Origin: Flammula alnicola
Lineage: Eukaryota > Basidiomycota > Agaricomycetes > Agaricales > Strophariaceae
Reading direction: 5' to 3'
Assembly (NCBI GenBank): GCA_015499995.1
Contig: JADNRV010000028.1
Location: 310,001-374,000, forward strand
DNA: 64,000 bases
Shown: piece after piece, positions 1 through 10,440 of the stretch
Numbering within the stretch: the stretch's first letter is position 1
Layout: each line of letters opens with the position of its first letter
Translations under genes and position numbers: made by a program
The notes under the pieces: generated by a model
The model's input: only the letters and a program-made list of their open reading frames with translations
The model's database searches: none
Told to the model about the DNA's origin: nothing

Positions 1-3000
1 AGCGCTAACATATTGGCGCATTTCCCCAGACATCCTGTCCAAGATCGATTGATTGAGTTCATTGACATCAGCGTTCCGGGGTGCGAGAATCATTCGGTCG
101 AGGAAATACTCTGATGGAGGGGGTGGATTTGTATGAATAGCAGGATAGATAGAGTCGATGAGTGTAGGAGCATCGTCAACACGCATGTATTCCGGAAAGT
201 GAACTTGACTATCTTCGGTCATATTCTTGCCATGACCAACTTCTAGAAGCCATTGTGCAAATGTGCAAGCATCTGCATTTGTGGGGTCGAGTCTCATGTT
301 CTGACGTAGCTGAAGGATTTCAATGGATTCCCAGAGTGTTGATCTTTGGATTGTTGCATTGACGATTTCTTCTCGTGAGCCTTTTGGGACAATTGGAAGA
401 GTCTGCAAGAAGTCGCCACCAAGTATGACAGTTTTACTGCCAAACAGTCGATCATTTTCACAGAGATCTTGAAGAGTTCGATCAACTGCCTCAACAGCAT
501 GTCGATGTTGTGCCCCGATTTCATCCCAAATGATAGCTTTCATAGCGCGCAAAAGTTCCGCCCGAGTGCTACGCTTAGGTATGTTGCAAAATGTGTGCTC
601 GTTAAGATTGTCGATGGGAATTTTGAATGTGGAATGAGCTGTGCGTCCACCCTGAAGAAGAAGGGCAGAGATGCCGGAAGAGGAGACGCAAAGAATGATA
701 TGCCCCTCACTGCGAATTTTTGAACAGATGGTATTATAGACAAATGTCTTTCCGGTACCGCCTGGTCCATTGAGAAAAAAGAGTATTCCCTCTGAATTAT
801 TGATCGAGGTCGTTATGTGTTCATATGCCGTTCGTTGATCAGGATTAAGTTGGTGGAGCCGCTCGTTGAGCTTTTGGCGTTCAGCATCTCGATTGTAGTT
901 CAACTGCTCTGCAATTAGCGGGTTCATTGTCAGCGCACTCCAGTCTTGCTGAGGTCGTGGCATTGAGGGCCAGTCGATCAAAGAATGTCCAGAGTCGCCC
1001 AATATCTTCTCGAGTAGGAAAAGTCCATAGTCATAGATGTCGTTCGGAGATGGTGCTGCAAGTCCCATAGCACGCAATTGGTACTCAAGGTCATCGCAAA
1101 TATGAGCGCGGAATTCCAACCACAAAACATCCGGCTGAGAAAGGTCGCTGAAGAGAAGGAGGGTGGCGAATAATTGACGAAGACGGGTGCCCGTTTGCAT
1201 TTCGGCTGCTTCCTGAAGGCATATTCTCCATTCTCCATCATCTTCTAGAAGGCCGCGAGCGAGACATGTAGCATGGTAAGTTGGGTATGGTTCATCGTGA
1301 CCAGGTACTCTGCGGAGGTCTTCGAAGGAAGTGGCACCCTTTACAACAGTCAGTAAAGTGCGAAGATAAAATTGTTCGCCGGCAGTGGGCTTGATAAAGT
1401 ACATGCGCCCAAGCGCGAATCCTTTCTGCCGTAACTTCCATGTTCGGGTGTTTGCGTCATAAACGAAGTAATGGGGAAATTCTTGATATGTATGTTTCCG
1501 AGCTTCTTCTCCGAGGGGACCCATATTGGCATTTGCTTCGAAGAATGCTGTGAGAGTTGAGTGCTCATTCCCGCCACGCTCAAGGACTCGGTCGATGTCA
1601 TCGTCAGCATTGAATGTGATCATTTGATGTCCTTCGAGATGTACTTGGAGCCGAACTACATTTGGAATTTGTTCGTGCATGTCGAAGTGGAAGATGCGCC
1701 AAACAGCATCTGGTGCAGTGATAAAGCGTCCGTCAATCCATCTCTTGATCTCATCGTGTTGTTGAATTTCTAGCATTCCTCGATCAGGGCCTTTATAGAC
1801 GTACTTGAAGGCATATTTGAATGACCCAAGAGACACCGCACACTCCATGTTGATGTGACAGATAAATCGCACGCAAAGAAATGGGGGATAAGGAACCAAC
1901 CACCTGTTATCGAGCACCTTCCCTCGGACTTCATATGCCTTGCCATCATTTGGCCGATAGTATAGTGGGTAGCCATGAGGATCCATGGTCGTGAATGGCT
2001 GGAAGTTCTTTGGATAGCCATTTCGACACTTTTTCGTAACAGGATCCATGCATTGCGCTGTCGGATCGAGTTCGCCACATGGCCCATGTACCATACAGGT
2101 TTTGACCGCCTCAAATAACAGTGGTTGGGTGACAGGATCTGGCCATCGTGCCCATATACACGAATCAATGGCTTCTGGTGTCGACAGTTTGTGTGGATCC
2201 TGCAAGAATATGAGGCAATGCATATGTGGTAGGCCCCGTTTCTGGAACTCAATGGTATAGACGTAGGCGACTGCGACCCCGAAGATGCTGTATTTATATA
2301 TGTAGTCGAGAAGAGCCTTTCTCTTCATCTGAAAAACGTGCGCGACCAAATCTGGACGGTCATAGGCCGACTGTCCAGGAAGGAGTTCACGTTCTATCTC
2401 GTCCCAATGCGGATTTGTTGTCATAGTGAGGAAGATGTCGACTTTGCGGTAATATCGAGCGATAGCCATTGAATCTTGGAAACATTGACCCATGTTACGT
2501 GGCCCTCCAATGTAGGATGACGGAAGGATAACACGTTTCCCAAGATCATTGAGGTCGAGATTGTTGCCTTCATCAGCAACAGCGTCCTCCAGATTGTTGA
2601 ATCGAGCAGCGCGGATTATATTTTGATTGAGCTCGACCCAACGGAGGCATTGCTGATCAGCTGAAGCAAACATGTCGACCAAATAACGGGCAAAAAGTCG
2701 ACCACCGTAAAGGAGAGTGTTCCATTCTTCATCGGCTCGGTACTGGATGCGAAATGCGATGTACCGTGTCAATGTCAGACGCCGCGACTCTGGTGGTGCG
2801 TGAATTTCATCCACTTGTATGCCACGTGTGCTTCGTTGTTGAGTACGTTGTTGCCGAATTGTTATCCGGTTAGTTTTTTGACGCTCTGTTTCACGCAGGT
2901 ACAAATCTGGATGCCAACCATTTTCACCGTAAGGAAAGAGAAGAGGGTACTGAAGTGGTACGTAGGCTGGATGAAGGTCGCTGATGCGATGCAATGGGCC

Positions 3001-3758
3001 TGCTCTTTGTCGAAGAACAATATCTCTCGGGTGTGTACCATGACCTGGAAGGATGACAGCAACCTCGTCGACTGTCGGCAAATTATAACGACGGCGATCC
3101 AATCCAGGCATGACGCGAAGGCGAATTTCCAAATCATTTGCCGGATCATAGGTTTGGAGAATTTCATACACGTGGCGATAGATGGGCACATACTGATGAT
3201 GGGAGCGGAGCATTTCTTGAAGGGATTCCATGGTTTCTTCGTCAAGTTCAGCATTTCGGCCCATTCGAACCTCCAATGCAGCGCGAGGTTCATATACATA
3301 GAGCTGAGCATATTGTGGGGTGGCTCCATTTGCAGGCTCGAGTGCGCCAGATTGATGGTAAAGTTCACCTGAGATTCGGAATACAGGTGGTCCTTTATGC
3401 TTGTTGACTTCATAGTCCTCTCGAGCTCCAAGCGACGTAAAAGACAATGCGCGGTTGTATCGCCATATTTCATTGCAGAAGTTATCAGCGTAACGATGAT
3501 CTTGGTCAGTTAATAACATCCGAAGAGGCTCTGGAGGAGGTTGAAGAAGAGGCAGAGAAACTTTGCCTTCGAGACAGCACATTCCAAATCTCGGCGAGGT
3601 TTCAGTGCTTCCAGAAAGTCTTTCAGCTAGCCAGTGTCGAGCGCCACAATGAGAGCATCGCATATTCATTCGTCCCAATTCATGGCGTCTAGGAGGATCT
3701 TCATAGGGCTGTCGGCCAGCGAGGAAAAGTTCATCTTTCTTTATTCGAGTGGGTTGAA
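1..3758 (-). CDS. Helitron Rep-helicase protein, main exon (3' end beyond window)
   Basis: This is the rolling-circle transposase of a Helitron: an HUH nuclease that nicks and joins DNA, fused to a Pif1-type 5'-3' helicase. The frame is open for about 1250 codons from 3758 to the window edge. In order I see a CxxC zinc finger (CSHCGARHW, near 3650), the Helitron N-terminal block with FLTMTTNPHW (near 2420), the HUH motif in KRGLPHMHCLIFLQD (near 2215), the KYVYKGPDRG block (near 1800), then the helicase Walker A FFLNGPGGTGKT (near 755) and the Pif1 block WDEIGAQHRHAVEAVDRT (near 510). The helicase stops at about motif V because the window ends. The 5' splice boundary at 3758 follows a TGCAG acceptor, and the intron 3759-3811 begins GTATGC and keeps phase. 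No premature stop is visible, so this copy may be coding-competent. Confidence 0.93.
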
Positions 3759-3811
3759 CTGCACATGACGTTAGAATGCAAACAGCAAAGAACAATGAAG
3801 GGAATGCATAC

Positions 3812-5185
3812 TATTCTCGTTTGGGTTGTGTATGGCAACATGTTGCTCGATGAGATGTTCGTCTGAGTGTTGTTCTGTGAGATATATGTCAGAAACTGTT
3901 AGTCGGAGATAGATAGCATAGATTATACATACCTGCATTAGCAGCATCAGCATTTTGGCATTGTCGTTCCAAACTTACAGCCTGAGGGTTGACTGAACAT
4001 TCATTCACATAACTCATTAGCAATGCAGTAGAAGATACAGAAATCAAATAACGTACAGGCAATACCCTCATTCTGCGCATGGTAGGCAACTTGTAGTCGA
4101 TTTGAACTTGGCCAGTTCATTCGCTGAGTTGAGGGTGGTGTCAAAAACACATCTTCAACTTGTTCGACGCAAAAGGGTGTTGACAATCTTGTGTTCATGT
4201 TATGATCGCGGTCGAGTTCGAGCTCCTGGTTGTGGTGCGGAGCTTCATGTTCACGTTCTCGTCTCCTTCGTTGGGCGTCCGACCTCGCGTTGCTTGTTGA
4301 TGATCCGATATTCTGGGCTTTTAGTGCTCGTTCGTGGTCTCATCTCATTTTCCTTAGCTGGGCACCTGATTTGGCTTTGATCGTGGATGATACAGGCCGA
4401 TGAACAGCTGCAGTAAGGGTCGAAGGGGGTACAGGTTGGATAGCAAGGTTTGAGAATAGACCATGCAGACTCTCTCCGTCGCAGGCTCGTCGCTTATTTG
4501 AACCCTAAATAAATAGATGAGATACGTCACATATAAAAAGAAAGAATTCAGACTCTCACATTTGACGGTGCGAGTCCCTCAGCTGGAGCTGTATTTTCAT
4601 CCTGATCATCATCTCGCATCTCGCGCTCTCGAGCTCTTCGCTTCCGCTGAGCTATGGAACGTGCATTCGGCATATCAAGCTATATCAGGTGAGAAGTCAG
4701 TTCCGTGAAAAAGTTGGTATATATAATTAGAACGTTGTACTTACTTTCGAAGATGTGGGTGCTTGACTTTCATGAATGACTTCATGTTGTTCGAGTTGCC
4801 AATGTGGAACAACGTCAACGACTGCTGTCAGGGTTTCGGGTCCTCTCGCAGGAGTTTTACGTCGAGTTGGACTGCCCTTGTTGTTTAGAGCCAACTCTCG
4901 CAGAGCCTGCCGTGTGCATTGTTGGTAACGTTGTGGGTCATTCAAAATATGATCAGACCTGAAAAGTTGAGGTTAAAAACACGGAAGAAACACAATGTAG
5001 AACTTGTTACTCACATGTAGATACTCAGAGAAAGGGCACGGATTGGTAGGATCGCGACGTTGCATCACAATGGTCCAAGGGTCGTCGTGATCGCGTTGGC
5101 CGATCCCCAAGAGGCGAGACTCAACAAAAGCCCGGAAAGGCCGTTTCAGCCATGAAGTTGCTGTCTCCCACTTGTTAGCAGTCAT
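3812..5185 (-). CDS. Upstream exons of the Helitron protein (boundaries approximate)
   Basis: Several short open stretches precede the main Helitron exon and are separated by GT-AG introns of about 50-150 bp. They include an ATG-led exon near 5185-5010 (MTANKWETATSWLKRPF...), an exon near 4965-4740 and an arginine-rich exon near 4655-4560 (AQRKRRAREREMR). Another Arg-rich stretch lies near 4290-4230, and an exon containing TEQHSDEHLIEQHVAIHN ends at 3812. Basic, repetitive N-termini of this kind are common in fungal Helitron proteins. The 4741/4653 junction joins in phase (AAAG to CTCAGCGG), whereas the simplest reading of the first intron does not, so exon 1 could belong to another transcript or be wrongly bounded. 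The start at 5185 is a guess based on the longest open stretch. Confidence 0.5.
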
Positions 5186-5880
5186 TCATGAGCGAAAGAA
5201 ATGAATATTATTCTGTAAGGCTGCCACAGCGGTTATCTACAGTGAGGAGAGCAATTCGAAGTTGAAAGGAGAACAGAGAGATCAATGATGAGCTAGGCTG
5301 ATCGAGTTCGGCGCAGGACCATCGATAAGTCACGTGCCCATGCCTCGCCACAGATCTGTATACGCAAGCCAATGAGTCTTTGTGTTTGTCTCTAGCCAAT
5401 GAGCCGCGCCCGATTTATCCCCCCCGTGAGAACCCATGTCGTTTTAGAATATAGATTAACATTAATGCAGACCCTCGCAATTGAGTGAGGGGTTGATGTC
5501 TATGGTACAGTGGTTATATACATTGTATGGCATGTTATTTTCTAGCGACGATGAGCCCACGTAGTAAGAAAATGAAGTGAAATAAAAGAGAATGTGCGAG
5601 GCCGTGCCAACCATCTGCCGATGTCGCACGAATCTTTAGCATCCGCTCTTCAATATTCCAACAGTTTTTCCATGGTCACTACCAAGGGGCATCAGGGGGA
5701 TCTTGTGCCTTGCCACTCACTCAAGGCTGAGTTGGTGTTGGAGCCTTGCAAGAAGATCATTACAGGCATGGTGGTGTGGTGATGTGGGGTCCATAAACCT
5801 AGCCCATGCATCCCAATATAATTTGTACTTCAGGAGCTCACATTGGGAGAATGAACTCAGCTGCTTCATGTCCGACCACT
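5186..5880. other. Flank upstream of the Helitron gene, no gene seen
   Basis: No convincing coding region. On the minus strand the sequence TTCTCACGGGGGGATAAATC (near 5415-5434) is the sort of TC-beginning, G-rich stretch seen at Helitron 5' ends, but without a second copy the terminus cannot be fixed. The flanking dinucleotide does not clearly fit an A/T insertion. Confidence 0.3.
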
Positions 5881-5889
5881 TTTTACTGT

Positions 5890-6830
5890 TAGTATCTCGA
5901 GAGTAATAGATGCCGTAAAGTTCCTTTTCGATCTATAAAACCAATGGATAGATAAGTTAGAATCTTGAAACCATGAAGATGTCCTGACTCACCAGCATCA
6001 CTGTGAGGCATATACCGTCTCTGCTGATGTCAAATTTGCCCTGTTTGGCATGCCACATTGAGAACACAATGACTTCGACGTCAAGGGCATTAACGACAGT
6101 GATAGCAGTGTGACAAGTCGATGGAGATAAATAGAATTGAATGAGGGCAGTGTCCTTGTCACCGGTGAAGGGGTAGGTCAACTGGATAATCGACCATGTG
6201 GATTCAGAATAGGCTTCAGCTGAATTCCAGATCCTGGCAGCGGGTATAACTTTCTTGTGCATTGGAGGGATGATAACTACTTTCATAGCAGCCACATGGA
6301 CGGTGATCAAGAATGCCTCCCAGAACTCTTGAGCCTTGTTCAAGGAATCTGTAAATTAGCCCGAGGTGCAAAGTAATTGAACATTAGACTTACGTAGTTC
6401 CTTAATTGAATCAAGAAAATTTTGGTGACAGGGTCCACATACATTGCTGATGGGCTAAAGTCCCAACCAGCTGAATCCAAGAAGAGGTCAGAAACGAGAG
6501 AGCCAATGCCGCCCAAGGAGGCAATGAGTGGAGAGGAGGCATGCTCTTTCCAGAAACAGTGAAAGGCTGGGGAGGACAAACTTTTCGTCAGGACAATAGT
6601 GCTCGTCTTCCATGGCCCCCAGTAAGTCCTGCTGAGGAGCATGCTCGCCATAGTTTCCTTGACTTCATCACAAAGGAAAGAGTGGAGAGAAACAATGCCT
6701 TTAATGGCATAGGTGCTGCCCTCCAAATCATCGCAGAACTGCAGCCTCTCCAGGTGGTATGGGGAGTCCGAGCAGCAATCATAGATGATGATGCCTTCCT
6801 TAATCTTGAGGTCCACCTGCAAAGTGAGGA
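5890..6830 (-). CDS. Unrecognised spliced ORF, possibly decayed
   Basis: Two adjacent minus-strand open stretches look protein-like: 6822-6394 (about 143 codons, with DCCSDSPYHLERLQFCDDLE) and about 6348-5957 (about 130 codons, with QEFWEAFLITVHVAAMKVV). Between them is a GTAAGT...TTACAG intron (6349-6393). The join is one base out of phase as I read it, which suggests either a different splice site or a frameshift. The amino-acid composition is balanced rather than low-complexity, but I recognise no domain. The region just upstream (6831-7410) is repetitive and may be derived from the same gene. It could be a host gene, a Helitron cargo fragment or a relic. Confidence 0.35.
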
Positions 6831-7109
6831 GCGATGTTTTTGGTCAATTGTTGGGAAGAGCACTCTGCAGTAGTAAATGTTGAGTAAACACGTTTGGGTC
6901 ATTATAGAATTATAAATGCTTGCCTTAATGAATAGGGAGCAGATATCATTTTCTTTGTGGGGAAGATATGAATAATTACTCCTGAAGCTGGTGGGTGTGT
7001 GCCCGCCTTGAGTACTGGTTTCAGGCACCAGGGTGAATTCACCCCATAGGCTTTCAGCCCCTAGGCTGATTAGATCGGGCTTTGGCGCAGCATAAAGAAA
7101 GCCATTGAT

Positions 7110-7410
7110 CCAGTCCACTGCAGTTGCCTCTGCTGCCAACCCCATCACTTTATTGATTGGCCTCCTCATCACATAAAAAAGGGTGCCACTATCCTTACTC
7201 AACACCCACTCGGCCACCCACCTTCTACCACTGCAGTCTGCTACAATAGCTGCCACAGTCACCTCTGCTCCATCAGCCAGCCACCCTACTGTATCGACCC
7301 AGTCCACTGCTATTGCCACGACTGCCTCTGCTCCACCCATTAGTGTCTTCATCATGTAAAAAAGAGCACCACCATCCCTACCCAAGGCCCACTCCGCTAC
7401 AGCCACCCCT
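7110..7410. repeat. Imperfect tandem duplication, unit about 185 bp
   Basis: The stretch around 7115-7215 (cagtccactgcagttgcctc, then the conserved cacataaaaaagggtgccac) recurs around 7300-7400 (cagtccactgctattgccac, then catgtaaaaaagagcaccac) with many substitutions. Both copies read as similar Ala/Val-rich peptides on the minus strand. A shorter CAGCCACTGCAGCCACCTCTG array follows at about 7460-7500. No clear gene. Confidence 0.55.
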
Positions 7411-8170
7411 TCTGCCCATCCTCGAGAATGGCGACTTGCTGTTTACACTTCAACACAGTCTACAACAGCCACTGCAGCCACCTCTGCAGCCACCTCTGCT
7501 GGCATCCTCTCTGCTGCAACCAGCCTGCTTTCAGTGGAATGGCTCACCTAGTGCTCGTAAAGAGAAGGAGAATGAACATGAAGAACGCTACCATTCTTAC
7601 TTGAGGTCGTCACTGCTGGCAAAGGACCAGCCTCAGCTTCCAGCCTCCTCCTTGCCTGGGAGGGAGGACACATGCAAAAAGAACAAAAAGAAGAAGCTCA
7701 GGAAATTGCAGGAGACAAAGAGCGCCCATGAAGAAGGGAAGAGGGAGGGAGAAAAGTATGTCTTCTTTTTCTTTTGATTCGCTCATGCCCTAAGGCCTTT
7801 CCTTCCTAGCAAATGCTACTACTACAAGCACTGCGGCTACATAGCACTGAATCACAAGGCAGCAGCCTCGCATCTATGCAACTACCACTGCAGATCTTTC
7901 ACATGCACAGGCTTGGGTGAGTAAACCTTTCCACAATACTTCAGCTATCTCTGATCATTTCGCTCAGGCTTTGAGCACACCTTCTGCTGATGTGCACCCA
8001 TGGCCTCACCTGCTTCTTTGATTGCACTAAAACATTAGCCACTGCTGGACTCCTTCAGAAGCACCTATCAGAACATGCATCAGTTCCACCCCGCCTTTTT
8101 ACAGCTGCCAAGTTCTTTCCTCCTCCAGGCAACAGCAAACACTGTCATCACTACTAGCAGGGCCACTACA
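7411..8170. other. Low-complexity, gene-poor stretch
   Basis: A plus-strand open stretch runs through 7313-7777, but it is Pro/Leu/Gln-rich then Lys/Glu-rich low complexity with no recognisable domain. I see no reliable gene. It may be the 5' part of the broken OrsD-type gene that follows. Confidence 0.35.
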
Positions 8171-10440
8171 AAAATAGTGCTGAGCATCCTGATGTGGACA
8201 CTGATGAGCAGGAGCAGAAGCAGTGCATAGACACTGTTGAGCAGGGGCAACATGCAAGTGGTGGTGAGCGGGAGTGGCATCTAAACACTGGCGAGCAGGA
8301 GCAACATACAGATGCCAGTAAGCAGCAGTGGCATATGGGTGCCAACAAGCAGCAGCAATGGAGCTCACAGAGGTCACTAAGAGTAGCGCAGCCCCAGACC
8401 AGAAGAGATGTTGATGAGGTGGTGGAGCAGCAGTCAGAGGCAGAGAAGAATATTGACAGTGATTATGAGGAGGAGCAATAGAGGCTGCCAAGGAGAACTC
8501 ATCAGCAGACAGGTGCAGAGGAGGTTGAGAGGGATGAGAGGAAGCAAATTGAGAACAGCAGCAGTGGCTATGATGATGGTAACAGTGATGGCCACAGTGG
8601 CCTGAGCCAGGTCGGTGTTGATGGAAAAATCAACCAGCTGCTCGCCAAAGCTGGCCTCCACTACCTTCATCTTTTTGGTACTACCTTCATCTTCTTGGTC
8701 CAGATTTCCTCAGCATCCTCATCTGTAAATGCTGCAAAAAGGCAGTCTTTGCCACAAACACCCTCTCACACTCTAAAAAACACCATGGCATTGTAGTTTC
8801 TAGCAAAGAGAAGAAGCACATTGTGGAATGGATCTCCAAAAAGAACAAAGCACAGGGGTTCATTAAAAAGACAGCTGACATCACCCATCATCCGCCTCCC
8901 AACCAGGCTCTGATCGAAGGTCTTGCGATCAAGAAGGACAGGTTATGCAGAAAGTGCAACTACTGTTGTTCTGAAAAAACAATGATGCAGAATCACTGGT
9001 CAAATTGTCATTCTCGCCTCAACTGTGAGCTTGCGAACTGATCTCGAAGTGCTGATATCCAAATCTACTACCTCAGCAACCTGCACTACTTCCAGGTCAA
9101 CCGATCTCTGGCTAAACTCTCTAGCAAGAACCTATATGCACTCTATGTTGCCCAGTATTTGGGCCCTATCAAAGAAAGCTCAGCCATAGGCAGACTGGCC
9201 CTCACAAGCCTAGAGGTCCCTCCTATCCTCCCACTGACACAATGGCATGGGCACCTTGAGTCATACATATGCCAGCCATCTGGTATCCAAGCCCTATGCT
9301 CACTAATGTGCCCGCCTTCAAGAAAGAAGGCCAAGACGTCCTGGCTGGGCAACTGACTCCAGGCCACTATTGCATAGTATATGGAAACTTTTGCATCTCA
9401 GGCCAGAGCTGCTCTCTTGAGGGTCAGAGAGTTGCTGATGGAGTGCCCCTGGTAAGCAAGAGATCTTCCTGAAATCAAAAAAGTATTGCTTACTGATAGA
9501 AACAAACCTCCACTAGCAAGTCAAAAGACAAAGTCCCCATTCAAAGAAGGAAACAATCAAGGCCTACCACAGGCTCATCTATGTCTTCGCCCATGCCATC
9601 CTGGTTTCTATTGATGGTCATCCATCCAAATATTCCTTTCTCTTGACTGATGGTGACAAAAGACATGCAGAGCAGCTGAAGAATCTACTGGAGCATGACG
9701 TCAGTGGCAATGGTGGCAATGTTGATGATGAGAATGATGAAAGTGGTGAGGGTGATAGTGACAATGAAGACAGCAAGACTGAGAATGAAAAGAGCAAGAA
9801 TAATGAGGGCCAGGGTGGTGAGGATGAGGATGGCGAAGATGAGAACAATGAGGGCAAGAGTGGCAAAAGTGGGGCAGAGGATAGTGACAGCGATGATGGG
9901 GATGAAGACAATCCAATGCAGTTTTCTCACCTTACAACATATGTGAGGACTACCAGAGGCCCATTTCAACACTTTCGATGAACTCAAACAACCTCTCCAC
10001 CACTCGTGTGAGCGATGACTACAGGTTCATCACCCACAATGAATCCACCCTTGATATGAAGGCTTTTAGAGCTGCTTTAGAAAGGTTGATCTCAGAGACT
10101 GTTGCAGAGCTTGACAGCCTCTGCCTCGATAGCGACTTCAGATTGACCATTTCCAATCTAGTGCCTGATGATTGGAGAAATGATGATAGAGGCTACAGCT
10201 GGGTCCATAATGCTGACTTTGGCTCTCATCGCTTGGCCTTCTTAACAGAGATATTTAGCAATCCCTCCAATGAACTCCTGGAAGTTGATGCAAGTGGAAA
10301 ACTTGATATGTGAGAATAGATGAGAACAATAATATTAGACATCTTGATCTTCATTCCATCCTAAAGAAACTGAGCAACAGCAAGAGCATGAGCATGGCCA
10401 CAAGGATCATTCTTTCCAGAGATGTGAGTGTGATTGTAAA
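8170..10440 (+). pseudogene. Broken OrsD-domain (C2H2-like) gene
   Basis: One frame from about 8640 carries an OrsD-like arrangement: ILICKCCKKAVFATNTLSHS with a following KKHHG, a spacer, and a second Cys/His cluster CRKCNYCCSEKTMMQNHWSN ending in CHS. The same frame continues through an in-frame TGA at 9039-9041 and another stop at 9354-9356. Sense then shifts to another frame (AFKKEGQDVLAGQ, near 9320), then to a third (KYSFLLTDGDKRHAEQLKNL, 9620-9680) followed by a long Asp/Glu/Asn/Gly tract to 9900, and finally to 9978-10313. An acidic Gln/Glu-rich segment at 8194-8481 probably belongs to its N-terminal half. OrsD domains occur in large fungal repeat families, some linked to RecQ-like helicases. 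No helicase is visible here. At least two stops and two frameshifts make it non-functional. Confidence 0.65.

Noticed and set aside
1770..2252. 160-codon minus-strand ORF and other frames in 1-3700
   Set aside because: They overlap the Helitron frame, which carries all recognisable motifs.
5415..5434. Exact 5' terminus of the Helitron
   Set aside because: A suggestive TC/G-rich sequence only; the expected A-T target dinucleotide and a second copy are lacking.
9618..9987. Overlapping ORFs on both strands (Ser/Leu-rich, Ile/Thr-rich, His-rich)
   Set aside because: Shadows of the GAT/GAG-rich acidic tract of the OrsD-type relic.
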